The translations under genes were made by a program, and so were the position numbers. The notes beneath the pieces are model-generated. The model worked only from the letters and a program-made list of their open reading frames with translations. It was not told the origin of the DNA and did not search any database. From positions 1 to 56,290 of the forward strand of contig DISC01000006.1 of NCBI GenBank assembly GCA_002421745.1: 56,290 bases of DNA. Direction: 5' to 3'. Each line of letters begins with the position of its first letter. The first letter of the stretch is position 1. This DNA is from Patescibacteria group bacterium UBA6220 (GTDB lineage Bacteria > Patescibacteriota > Minisyncoccia > Minisyncoccales > Minisyncoccaceae). Below, one piece after another: positions 31,598-39,908 of this stretch.

Positions 31598-32572
31598 TTA
31601 ATTTGCTAATACTTTAAGTAAGCCTCTAAAACCCGTAGGCGCCCCTTTGCCCAAGGCACAAAAACTGGCTTTTTCCAAATTTTGAAAAAGAAGCTCTAAA
31701 TCATCCAAATCAATATTTTTTTCTTTTAATAATGTTTTTATTCTATAAATTCCTTCGCGACAAGGAACACACTTATCACAATTACCATTAAGAAAAAAAT
31801 CTGCCAATTCGTCCATCATTTTGTAAATATCCGTAGTATTTTTATCAAAAACCGTAATTGAAGCAGCGCCTGTGGCGGGCTTATCAATTTCATTAACAAG
31901 CAATATTTCTCCAACCGCTCCTCCGCCAACCTGTAAGAAAAAATCAAAATCTGGGACATTGTTTGTTTGTGTTAAAATTTGATTAATAGTTAAATCCACT
32001 GGCAGTTCATAAACCCCTGGATTTTTTATTTTTCCATTGATTGAATAAAATCTTGTATTTTTATATTCGCCTTTGTTTATCTTTGCAACATAATAAAAAG
32101 TTTCCACATTATTCATCAATGTCGGACAACCGAACAAACCAGCCGTACTGATAAAGGGTGGTCGTTGACGAGGCTCCATTCTTTTGCCTTCAATTAAGTT
32201 GCAGATTACGGTCTCTTCTCCGGCAATATATTCATGTGGCTTTCTAAAAAGAGTAATCGACTTATCAGCAATAAGTTCTTTCAGCTTTGGTCCGTATTTA
32301 TCAAAATAATCATATTTTAAATAAATATACCCAGCTTTGGCCTTAACAGTCTCCATAGCCAAAATTATTCCTTCAATTAAAACTTGCGGATAATTTTCTA
32401 GAATAAAACCGTCTTTAAAAACATTAGGCTCACCCTCAGAAGCATTGCAAATCACGTATTTTGCTTCTCCGCTAGCAGCCATTACGCTTTCCCATTTTGT
32501 AGCTGTGGGAAAACCAGCTCCGCCTCTTCCAGTAAGACCTGATTCTTTTAGTTTTGAAATAATATCATTCAT
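31598..32572 (-). CDS. NuoF/HydB-like FMN and Fe-S flavoprotein subunit of the hydrogenase
   Basis: 324 residues. GLTGRGGAGFPTATKW (residues ~13-28) is the NADH-binding glycine loop and NASEGEPNVFKD the FMN-binding block. EYIAGEETVICNLIEGKR and CDKCVPCREGIYR plus the later C form the [4Fe-4S] site (CxxCxxC...C). The 51-kDa subunit of complex I has about 420 residues; here the N-terminal region and any thioredoxin-like [2Fe-2S] domain are absent. No NuoE/HydC is adjacent, so the enzyme may be a two-subunit NAD(P)H hydrogenase. It is upstream of hydA and downstream of tspO. Confidence 0.9.
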   Translation of the reverse strand: MNDIISKLKESGLTGRGGAGFPTATKWESVMAASGEAKYVICNASEGEPNVFKDGFILENYPQVLIEGIILAMETVKAKAGYIYLKYDYFDKYGPKLKELIADKSITLFRKPHEYIAGEETVICNLIEGKRMEPRQRPPFISTAGLFGCPTLMNNVETFYYVAKINKGEYKNTRFYSINGKIKNPGVYELPVDLTINQILTQTNNVPDFDFFLQVGGGAVGEILLVNEIDKPATGAASITVFDKNTTDIYKMMDELADFFLNGNCDKCVPCREGIYRIKTLLKEKNIDLDDLELLFQNLEKASFCALGKGAPTGFRGLLKVLAN

Positions 32573-32581
32573 AATAAAAAT

Positions 32582-33061
32582 TTAATTTAATCTCCAAATA
32601 AAAAAGTTAAGCACCCCGGCAAAGCTCACCCAAAGCAAATACGGAATAAGCAAGTAAGCAGAAGCTTTTGAAAATCTGCGAAAAATCACAATAGTCGCAA
32701 TAATACTTAGCCATAAAGCAATAAGATCAATTAATGCAAAACCGTAACTACTTCTACCAAAAAATATTATTGACCAAATATAGTTTAAAAATAATTGAAT
32801 AAAAAATATTGCTGTCGCAGGATTAATATCCTTTTCATCTCTTTTTTGCCAAATTAAGAAAGCTGAAATACCCATTAAAATATACAAAATAGTCCAAATT
32901 GGACCAAATAAATACCCTGGCGGGGCAAAAGACGGTTTAATCAACGCTGCATAAAGATCCTTAATCGGCACACCAACAACAAAAGAGCTAAAATAACCAA
33001 CAAACAACACAAATCCAATAAAAAATACTAATGTTATGCTATTTACTACCTTTTTGTTCAT
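32582..33061 (-). CDS. tspO: TspO/MBR-family membrane protein
   Basis: 159 residues, five transmembrane helices. WPxxPFAP-like 'ALIKPSFAPPGYLFGPIWTILYILMGISAFLIW' and the final 'YLLIPYLLWVSFAGVLNFFIWRLN' are the TspO signature (WxxFAxxLNxxIWxLN). TspO proteins bind porphyrins or steroids and affect tetrapyrrole and redox responses. In this lineage a heme role is uncertain; a sensor function tied to the adjacent hydrogenase cluster is a guess. It starts from an AT-rich leader opposite the decarboxylase gene. Confidence 0.95.
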   Translation of the reverse strand: MNKKVVNSITLVFFIGFVLFVGYFSSFVVGVPIKDLYAALIKPSFAPPGYLFGPIWTILYILMGISAFLIWQKRDEKDINPATAIFFIQLFLNYIWSIIFFGRSSYGFALIDLIALWLSIIATIVIFRRFSKASAYLLIPYLLWVSFAGVLNFFIWRLN

Positions 33062-33144
33062 ATTAATAAAAGAATTTTTTAATTTTATTATTTTAAAATA
33101 TTATAGCTTATTTTTGTGTTTTTTAGAATACCCGCAGGCTTTTA

Positions 33145-33150
33145 TATAAT
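33145..33150 (+). promoter_or_regulatory. Possible -10 for the decarboxylase gene
   Basis: TATAAT at 33145-33150; a poor -35 (TTTAGA) lies 17 bases upstream. Further AT-rich TATAAT-like sequences lie between it and the ATG at 33253. Confidence 0.3.
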
Positions 33151-33252
33151 CTTCAATAATTGGATTTTTATTGCCTTAAATTGTACACCTTTACATTTTA
33201 TTTTCATAGGAATATAATTTTATTTATTATAATAATTATCAAGCATTTTTTT

Positions 33253-34431
33253 ATGGAGAATCAACCCGATATTTCAGACTACTTACAGCCTCAAGAATTC
33301 GAGAATATTAAAAAATTTGGAGAAGATAAAAAAACCCCGTTCCTTTTAATCAATCTCAACAAGGTAGAAGAAAAATATGACGAACTGCAACATAATCTCC
33401 CTTATGCAAAAATATATTATGCTGTAAAAGCTAACCCAGACAATGAAATTATCAAAGCTTTAGCTGACAAAGGCTCTAATTTTGATGTGGCTACTATTTT
33501 TGAATTAGATCAACTCTTATCTCTTGGTATTTCTCCAGAAAAAATGAGTTTTGGAAATACCATTAAAAAAGAACAAGATATTGCCTATGCTTATGAAAAA
33601 GGCATTCGCTTGTTTGCCACTGATTCAGAAAGCGATCTTAATAAAATCGGCCGACAAGCACCTGGCTCAAAAGTTTTTTTTAGATTATTGGCAGACGGAA
33701 GCGGAGCTGATTGGCCCCTCTCAAGAAAATTCGGAGCTCATCCTGATATGATTTTTCGATTAGCTCTCAAAACAAAAAAATTAAATTTAATTCCTTATGG
33801 TCTATCTTTTCATGTTGGCTCGCAACAAAGAGATATTGGACAATGGGATGATGCTATTGCTCAATGCAAATACCTTTTCGATTCTTTAGAAGACGCTGAT
33901 ATTTCTCTAAAAATGATTAATTTGGGAGGAGGACTACCATCAGATTATTTACAACCAACAAATAGTATCGAAATTTATACCAAAGAAATAACCAGATTCC
34001 TAAAAGAAGACTTTGGTGAAAATATTCCTGAAATTTTAATCGAACCTGGGCGATCTATTGCTGGAGACGCTGGAACAATCGTCTCTGAAGTGGTTTTAAT
34101 TTCACAAAAATCAACTTCAAATCATTACAGCTGGATTTATCTTGATGTTGGTATGTTTGGTGGACTAATTGAAACAATTAATGAATCCATTAAATATCCC
34201 ATTTTTACAAACGAACAAAAAACAAAAGAAAATTTGGGCGAGGTGATTTTAGCTGGACCAACTTGTGACAGTATGGATATTTTATATGAAAATTTTCGAT
34301 ATAATCTTGATAAAAATTTAAAAGAAAAAGATCGAGTATATATTCTAACTGCCGGAGCCTATACTGCAAGCTATAGTTCCATTAATTTTAACGGTATTCC
34401 CCCTCTCAAAACTTACACTACTAGATTCTAA
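33253..34431 (+). CDS. Type III PLP-dependent decarboxylase (Orn/Lys/DAP family)
   Basis: 392 residues from the ATG at 33253; a frame extending upstream to 33160 would add 31 hydrophobic residues and is not favoured. YAKIYYAVKANPD carries the PLP lysine. GSNFDVATIFELDQL, FHVGSQQRD, GGGLPS, EPGRSIAGDAG and AGPTCDSMDILYEN (the latter with the ornithine-decarboxylase CxSxD active-site cysteine) complete the family pattern. 'AYTASYSSINFNGI' ends the fold. The CDS motif and lack of a DAP-specific Arg favour ornithine or another basic amino acid, giving a polyamine. It is followed by a strong terminator. Confidence 0.93.
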   Translation: MENQPDISDYLQPQEFENIKKFGEDKKTPFLLINLNKVEEKYDELQHNLPYAKIYYAVKANPDNEIIKALADKGSNFDVATIFELDQLLSLGISPEKMSFGNTIKKEQDIAYAYEKGIRLFATDSESDLNKIGRQAPGSKVFFRLLADGSGADWPLSRKFGAHPDMIFRLALKTKKLNLIPYGLSFHVGSQQRDIGQWDDAIAQCKYLFDSLEDADISLKMINLGGGLPSDYLQPTNSIEIYTKEITRFLKEDFGENIPEILIEPGRSIAGDAGTIVSEVVLISQKSTSNHYSWIYLDVGMFGGLIETINESIKYPIFTNEQKTKENLGEVILAGPTCDSMDILYENFRYNLDKNLKEKDRVYILTAGAYTASYSSINFNGIPPLKTYTTRF

Positions 34432-34432
34432 T

Positions 34433-34464
34433 AAATTAAAACGGGCTATGTCCCGTTTTAATTT
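34433..34464 (+). terminator. Terminator of the decarboxylase gene
   Basis: AAATTAAAACGGG-CTATGT-CCCGTTTTAATTT, perfect 13-bp stem immediately after the stop codon. Confidence 0.9.
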
Positions 34465-34512
34465 ATCGATAATATGATATTATATTGTTAATATATTATT
34501 TAAAAAAATCTT

Positions 34513-35385
34513 ATGATTAAAAATCTTTTCATTCTTCCTTTTGATCATCGCTCTTCTTTTTTTAAAAACATAATGGGCATCAAGGGAAAACCATCTCAAA
34601 AAAATATTCAGCAAGCCAAAGAATTAAAAAAAATAATTTTTAACGGATTTCTTGCTGGTATTCAAGGTTTTAAAAATAAAAAAGATTTTGGAATTCTTAT
34701 TGATGAAAAAACAGGAGATGAAATTATCTCCAAGGCTAAAAAAGAAAAAATAATCATTTGTCTACCAGTGGAAAAAAGTGGACATTCTTTTGATTTTGAA
34801 TATGGTAATAATTTTGGAGAGCATATCAAAAAAATAAAACCTAATTTTATTAAAGCTCTCATTCGATATAATCCGGAAAACATATCTTTAAACAAAAAAC
34901 AACTTAAAAAAATAAAACTATTGGATGATTTTTGTAAAAAAAATAAATATCCATTAATTATTGAGTTATTAGTACCCCCCACGCCAAATGATTTAAAAAT
35001 TTACGGCATAAAAAAATACGAACAAAAAATAAGAATTATTAAAACAATTGAAGCTATTAAAGAGATTCAAAACATTAGTATTCCGACTATTTGGAAATTA
35101 GAAGGTTTTAATAAAAAAGATTGGTTAAAAATAATAGACACAACACGCAAATCTAAAATAATAGTTTTGGGTCGAGGAGAAAGTACGCAAAACGTAATTA
35201 AGTGGCTAAGTGACGCATCTTTATTTGATGAAATAATTGGTTTTGCTGTAGGAAGAACTGTTTTTGCCGAGCCCCTGATATCTTACTTAAATGGAGACAT
35301 TAGCAAAAACGAAGCTTCCTTATGGATTGCTGTTAAATTTTCATTTTTTGTCGATTTGTGGCAAAAGAAAAAATCCACCAATTAA
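34513..35385 (+). CDS. DUF2090-domain (IolC C-terminal/aldolase-like) protein
   Basis: 290 residues. The start MIKNLFILPFDHRSSFFKNI is the DUF2090 hallmark ('LYILPFDHRxSF'), and EKSGHSFDFEYG, KALIRYNPEN, PLIIELLVPP, IWKLEGF and VLGRGES follow along a TIM-barrel pattern. In inositol-degrading bacteria this domain is fused to the kinase IolC or is a class I-type aldolase acting on 2-deoxy-5-keto-gluconate-6-phosphate. No other inositol genes are here, so the substrate is open. It is followed by a membrane protein 28 bases downstream. Confidence 0.85.
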   Translation: MIKNLFILPFDHRSSFFKNIMGIKGKPSQKNIQQAKELKKIIFNGFLAGIQGFKNKKDFGILIDEKTGDEIISKAKKEKIIICLPVEKSGHSFDFEYGNNFGEHIKKIKPNFIKALIRYNPENISLNKKQLKKIKLLDDFCKKNKYPLIIELLVPPTPNDLKIYGIKKYEQKIRIIKTIEAIKEIQNISIPTIWKLEGFNKKDWLKIIDTTRKSKIIVLGRGESTQNVIKWLSDASLFDEIIGFAVGRTVFAEPLISYLNGDISKNEASLWIAVKFSFFVDLWQKKKSTN

Positions 35386-35413
35386 AGCCCAAAAATAATT
35401 ACCTAATCTCATT

Positions 35414-36457
35414 ATGGAAATTCTTCAATCGCTACATCCAAATCTTTTTTTGATTTTTGAGCTTATTGGATTTTTTTCTTTTATTATTATTCTTTGGAGA
35501 GAAATACTACAACGCAACAAAATGCGAGTTTTTGAAATAATCAGTTGCGCTATTTTTGGAATGATTTTAGAAATAGGAAATACCTATCTAGCCCACACCT
35601 ACTCTTACAGTAATTTATTTCTTATAAAAATATTTGACGTTCCTTTGGCAATTGGACTTGGCTGGGCAGTCATTATTTATTGCGCTATGCTATTAAGCGA
35701 CCAATATAAGGTTCCATGGACCCTACGACCCTTTATAGACGCTCTGACAGCCATAATTCTCGACCTTTCTATGGATGTTATTGCCATCAGGCTTGGTTTT
35801 TGGCATTGGTCAATACCCCTTGATCAAGAATGGTATGGAGTTCCTTTTGAAAATTTAGTAGGCTGGATTTTTGTAGTGCTCTCTTTCTCTTATTTAATAC
35901 GGTTCATACGAACACTTAATCCAAAAAGATTGATCACAAAAATAATAATGCTCTTAAGTCCCGCTATCTCTTACTTGGGACTAATAATTTCTCTTGTTGT
36001 TTTTAGTATAATTGTAATCTTACCCTATCAAATGAATAATTGGACAACCCTATTAAAATTCGACTATCGTCCTGATTTTAATATTCTTTTTAACCCAGAA
36101 GTACAACTATGGAAATTAATTATATTTATCATAATTATGGTGGAACTAGCCAATTTAGTTATTTTTTCAATTAAAAAATATCACAAAAATTATCTTATCC
36201 ATTTTGATGTTATTTCCTTTTCCATTCTTTCACTGCTTCATATCTTTTTTCTTATAGCTTCTTTTGCTAGTGGAATATACAAACAATATCCTCTTTTTAT
36301 TTTATTAAGCCTTAGCGGATTTTTGATACACTGCCTTATGCACTTTTATCCTTATCTCTTAAACCCGAAATTAATTTATGTTTTTAAAGAGGCTCGCATC
36401 TCTATCAAGGATAATAAAAAACGCTTAAATAAAATCATCGACTCTTCTTTAAGATAA
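35414..36457 (+). CDS. Carotenoid-biosynthesis-type (CruF-like, PF04240) membrane protein
   Basis: 347 residues, about nine hydrophobic helices. The conserved block 'DVPLAIGLGWAVIIYCAMLLSD' with 'RPFIDALTAIILDLSMDVIAIRLGFWHWS' and 'EWYGVPFENLVGWIFVV' matches the family of carotenoid 1',2'-hydratases (CruF/bisanhydrobacterioruberin hydratase), whose members carry several acidic residues inside helices. No other carotenoid genes are seen, so the substrate in this organism is uncertain. The C-terminal part after residue ~200 has no match I recognise. The next gene, on the minus strand, ends 6 bases away. Confidence 0.75.
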   Translation: MEILQSLHPNLFLIFELIGFFSFIIILWREILQRNKMRVFEIISCAIFGMILEIGNTYLAHTYSYSNLFLIKIFDVPLAIGLGWAVIIYCAMLLSDQYKVPWTLRPFIDALTAIILDLSMDVIAIRLGFWHWSIPLDQEWYGVPFENLVGWIFVVLSFSYLIRFIRTLNPKRLITKIIMLLSPAISYLGLIISLVVFSIIVILPYQMNNWTTLLKFDYRPDFNILFNPEVQLWKLIIFIIIMVELANLVIFSIKKYHKNYLIHFDVISFSILSLLHIFFLIASFASGIYKQYPLFILLSLSGFLIHCLMHFYPYLLNPKLIYVFKEARISIKDNKKRLNKIIDSSLR

Positions 36458-36463
36458 TCTATA

Positions 36464-37828
36464 TTATATTTCGTATTCTTTATTTAATTCTGGAACAATT
36501 GAAACAACTCCGGTTTTTTTATTTATTGCTTCTGCCAGATTAATAGACGTTTCTTCTTCTCCGTGAATAACAAAAAATTGCTTGGGTTTGGGGTCAACAA
36601 TTGCCTCTGCCCAATTTAAAAGCTTTGGTTCGTCGGCATGAGAAGAAAAAGAAAGTATATTCGAAATTTTTGCGCGCACAAAAACTTTATTCTTACCTAT
36701 TTTAATTTCTTTCTTTCCGTCCAATAATTCTCGCCCAAGAGTTCCTTCAGCCTGAAAAGAAACTAATAAAACGTGATTATTCGAACCCTTAACATACTCT
36801 TCAATATAACCTCTGATTCTTCCTCCAGAAATCATTCCTCCTCCAGCTAAAACAACTTTTGGGGGTCTAACTTTTTTTATTGAAAAAGACTGCTTTATGT
36901 TGGGCGTAAACTTCAACCCCTTAAAAGCAAAAATATCATCACCAGCCGAAATCAAAGCGTTTGCATGTTTATTAAAATAATCTTTAGCATATTTACGATA
37001 ACTTTCCATGGTTTTAATTGCCAAAGGACTATCTAAAAAAAACGGAACGAAAGGTATTTCTTCTCTTTCCACCATATCATTCAAGTCGTATAAAATTTCT
37101 TGTACTCGCTCTAGAGCAAAAATGGGAATTACCAAATTTTTACCCTCTAAAATAATTTCTTTAATAATATTTTTTAACTTATTTTTTCCTTGTATTCTTG
37201 GCTCGTGAACGCTATTACCATAGGTTGACTCAATAAAAACAACATCTGCACCCTTTATTGTTTCTGTATCCTTAAGTATTACTGATGGAGAATTACCCAA
37301 ATCACCAGAAAAAACTATCTTTTTGACAACGCCCCTATCATTAATATTTACTTCAAAAATACACGATCCGAGAATATGTCCAGCATCATGCGCTACAACT
37401 TTTATTCCACCCATTACTATTGCTTCTTTCCCATAAGATATTAATGAAAAAAGTTTTTTAGTATTCGCCACATCATAATCATAATAAAGAGGTTCTGTCG
37501 CATTTCGATTTTGCTCGTTCAAAAAAATTTTAGCAGAATCAAGCATCATTAAGTTGGCTAATTCCGCAGTAGGGGGAGTGCAAAATATTTTCCCCTTAAA
37601 TCCATTAGCAACCAAACGAGGTAATCGCCCGCAATGATCAACATGCGCATGAGTCAACAAAACAAAATCAATGGATTTTGGATCAAAACCAAAGGGCTTG
37701 CTATTTTTCTCATAAGCATCTTCTCCTTGAAACATTCCACAATCTACTAAAAATTTCTCATTTTCCGTTTCAACTAAAATACATGAACCAGTCACCTCTC
37801 TGGTTGCACCCTGAAAAGTTATTTTCAT
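36464..37828 (-). CDS. MBL-fold beta-CASP RNase/hydrolase (CPSF73-like)
   Basis: 454 residues. The MBL metal site is THAHVDHCGRLPRL (HxHxDH at about 60-65), with GMFQGED before it, HDAGHILGS and FSGDLG after it. The beta-CASP insertion is IPIFALERVQEILYDL...FLDSPLAIK, and VLAGGGMISGGR, FSSHADEP and FFVIHGEEET (motif C His) close the fold. Bacterial members resemble the processing nuclease CPSF73 and may process RNA. Length is normal. The gene is convergent with the CruF-like gene and shares a terminator region. Confidence 0.95.
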   Translation of the reverse strand: MKITFQGATREVTGSCILVETENEKFLVDCGMFQGEDAYEKNSKPFGFDPKSIDFVLLTHAHVDHCGRLPRLVANGFKGKIFCTPPTAELANLMMLDSAKIFLNEQNRNATEPLYYDYDVANTKKLFSLISYGKEAIVMGGIKVVAHDAGHILGSCIFEVNINDRGVVKKIVFSGDLGNSPSVILKDTETIKGADVVFIESTYGNSVHEPRIQGKNKLKNIIKEIILEGKNLVIPIFALERVQEILYDLNDMVEREEIPFVPFFLDSPLAIKTMESYRKYAKDYFNKHANALISAGDDIFAFKGLKFTPNIKQSFSIKKVRPPKVVLAGGGMISGGRIRGYIEEYVKGSNNHVLLVSFQAEGTLGRELLDGKKEIKIGKNKVFVRAKISNILSFSSHADEPKLLNWAEAIVDPKPKQFFVIHGEEETSINLAEAINKKTGVVSIVPELNKEYEI

Positions 37829-37854
37829 ATTTTAAAATTATACATTATGGATTA

Positions 37855-37876
37855 AAAGCGGACAAAAGTCCGCTTT
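37855..37876 (-). terminator. Terminator of the 37913 gene
   Basis: AAAGCGGAC-AAAA-GTCCGCTTT, perfect 9-bp stem 36 bases past the stop, before the beta-CASP gene start. Confidence 0.7.
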
Positions 37877-37912
37877 AGTGCAAATAATTCAAATTTGTGA
37901 TTTGTTTTTCAT

Positions 37913-39295
37913 TTATGGTTGAAAAATTGATTCGGGCTCCAAGACAATATTTTTCACGCCAAATTGTTTAGCTGTTTTTATAATCTCATTTTCTATAATT
38001 CCTACGCGACAAGATCCACCATTAGAAAAACCGGGCACTTCCGTAAAGCTTAGAGTTAATGTTTCGTTATCGTAATTATAATTAGCATCCAAAAGCTTAA
38101 AATTATCATTCGGAAATTCAGTTACAAAGCCTTGATTTCTTTCCGATTGAGTCAATTGCCCAGATAAAAGTAAATTAATCGCATCCTTAATTGGAGTTTT
38201 AGTCGCTGGAATTTGCCTGCTTATTGGCAAAACATACTCACTTCCACAAGAATTTTCTTTATCTTCTAGCTTATTATAATAAAACAATTCTATTTTTTCG
38301 GTATTTTCATCACTTATGATTATAGGCTCCGAATACCAATTAATATTAAGAGAAGACAAGCCAATATTAATATTTAAGTTTATTTTCTTATTACTATTAG
38401 CATAATTGTTCGACTCATAAGTATTGTCGTTTATTTTTTTAAAATCTGTAAAAGTCGTTGTTGATAATCCTGAATTAATTTTCAAAAAGACACCAACGCC
38501 ATTGGGAATAAATATATCAGCACTGCCTGTTCCCGCGTTTATATTTACAGTACTTGAATCTACCCTACTTCCCAGTTTTAAACTTAAAGAAGATGCTCCG
38601 CTGCTTATATCAACATTATTTGCAAGAATATTACTTAAATCAATATTCATATTAAAAAAACTTCCATGCAAAATTATATCCATAGGTACTTCTTGGTTTA
38701 AATTCAAAGTAAGCTCGTTACTCATTGAAGAATTTACTGTCTTGCCAACTTCTTCCAAGGAAACTTTTTGCACACTACCCCCCAAACTAGTTACAGGATT
38801 TATCTGCATAAAATTACTAGATAAAATTCCGCTTACCAGCATTCCTGATTCACTAGTATCAGACAAATTAAGCTGTCCGACTCCAGAAACAATATCAATT
38901 TTTGCAGACTTTGTTTCTTCCATTATCGGCACAGCAATAGGAATTATCTTATCAATGTTTTGATTTCGCAAATTACCAGAAATTGGCACAAAAATAGCTA
39001 CTAATACAAAAAAAATGGATATTAATAATGCCAAAGCCCCCACAATATTACCAAAAAAACTTTTCTTATCAAATATAGATAAACCTATAAAAATAATGAA
39101 AAGCGGCCAAAGTTTCCAAAAATTAAAACTAAAATCAACAAACCCTAAATTATTTAATAAAAATCCCGAACCAATCAATATTATTGCCATCCCTAAGAAA
39201 AATCTTCCAACATTAAATTCATTACAGCAATTATTATTGTTAATACAAATATTTTTTTTACAATCTATTATTTTTTTATTTTTTCCTTGATTCAT
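37913..39295 (-). CDS. Multi-domain envelope protein: LiaF-like toastrack plus GerMN
   Basis: 460 residues. The cytoplasmic N-terminus is Cys/Asn-rich (CKKNICINNNNCCNEF). Three to four transmembrane helices follow (~30-110), with the 'FFLGMAIILIGSGFLLNNLGF' pattern of the LiaI/LiaF-like family. The middle (about 120-330) is a beta-rich repeat region like the LiaF/DUF2154 'toastrack'. From ~350, 'ENSCGSEYVLPISRQIPATK...DAINLLLSGQLTQSE' plus 'TLTLSF' is a GerMN domain. This pairing suggests an envelope-stress or cell-surface protein. It follows pspC on the same strand, another envelope-stress family. Confidence 0.82.
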   Translation of the reverse strand: MNQGKNKKIIDCKKNICINNNNCCNEFNVGRFFLGMAIILIGSGFLLNNLGFVDFSFNFWKLWPLFIIFIGLSIFDKKSFFGNIVGALALLISIFFVLVAIFVPISGNLRNQNIDKIIPIAVPIMEETKSAKIDIVSGVGQLNLSDTSESGMLVSGILSSNFMQINPVTSLGGSVQKVSLEEVGKTVNSSMSNELTLNLNQEVPMDIILHGSFFNMNIDLSNILANNVDISSGASSLSLKLGSRVDSSTVNINAGTGSADIFIPNGVGVFLKINSGLSTTTFTDFKKINDNTYESNNYANSNKKINLNINIGLSSLNINWYSEPIIISDENTEKIELFYYNKLEDKENSCGSEYVLPISRQIPATKTPIKDAINLLLSGQLTQSERNQGFVTEFPNDNFKLLDANYNYDNETLTLSFTEVPGFSNGGSCRVGIIENEIIKTAKQFGVKNIVLEPESIFQP

Positions 39296-39314
39296 ATAAT
39301 GGATTTTTATTTTA

Positions 39315-39761
39315 TCATTTAGATATCTTCTTGCTTAACAATCTAAAACCCACAAAAATCAAAAACAAAGAAAAAATCACTCCCCAATTTATCCAAGCAA
39401 AAATATCAAAACGAAAAAGCTCTTTTAATAACATCATTATTCCAAAAACAACAATAATCAAACCAAAAATATCTTTGAGATTCATAATTGATTCCTCATT
39501 GCTGGCCTCTTGAGATATTTTTTGAGGCACCTCTATTGTATTCTTTTTGCTTGCTTTGCTTGTTTCACTTCCTTCTTTTGGTATCAAGACTGCTAAAACT
39601 AAATAAATAAAAATACTTGCACCTCCAGCGAAAGCGAATACAATAAAAATAATTCTCACAATCAAAGAATCTATTTCTAGATATTCACCCAATCCGCCAC
39701 AAACTCCAAAAATTATTTTATCGGTAGCGGAACGATATAATTTTTTAATATTGTTTGCCAT
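39315..39761 (-). CDS. PspC-domain membrane protein
   Basis: 148 residues. 'LYRSATDKIIFGVCGGLGEYLEIDSLIVRIIFIVFAFAGGASIFIYLVLAVLIP' is the PspC domain with its GVCGGLGEYL motif and a long transmembrane segment. A second helix pair near the end (DIFGLIIVVFGIMMLLKELF, INWGVIFSLFLIFVGFRLL) makes it polytopic. PspC regulates or responds to phage-shock/envelope stress. It is upstream of the LiaF-like/GerMN gene with 19 bases between, an apparent envelope-stress operon. Confidence 0.94.
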   Translation of the reverse strand: MANNIKKLYRSATDKIIFGVCGGLGEYLEIDSLIVRIIFIVFAFAGGASIFIYLVLAVLIPKEGSETSKASKKNTIEVPQKISQEASNEESIMNLKDIFGLIIVVFGIMMLLKELFRFDIFAWINWGVIFSLFLIFVGFRLLSKKISK

Positions 39762-39880
39762 TTTTTATTGGAACACCTTGTTTAAAAATACAACAAAGTA
39801 TTCTATTATTTTATTATTATTTTATGTATAATATTTAATATTATAACATGAAAATAATTTAAACAAAACTATTTTATAAA

Positions 39881-39908
39881 AAATAAACCGCTTTTGCGGT
39901 TTTATTTT
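39881..39908 (-). terminator. Terminator overlapping the nifS stop codon
   Basis: AAATAAACCGC-TTTT-GCGGTTTTATTT stem (1-nt bulge) on the minus strand, beginning inside the nifS stop codon (39902-39904), ending in TTTATTTT. Confidence 0.75.

Noticed and set aside
38424..38963. 180-codon plus-strand frame opposite the LiaF/GerMN gene
   Set aside because: It lies wholly antisense within recognisable domains and is Leu/Ile/Ser/Pro-rich, the usual shadow of a beta-rich gene.
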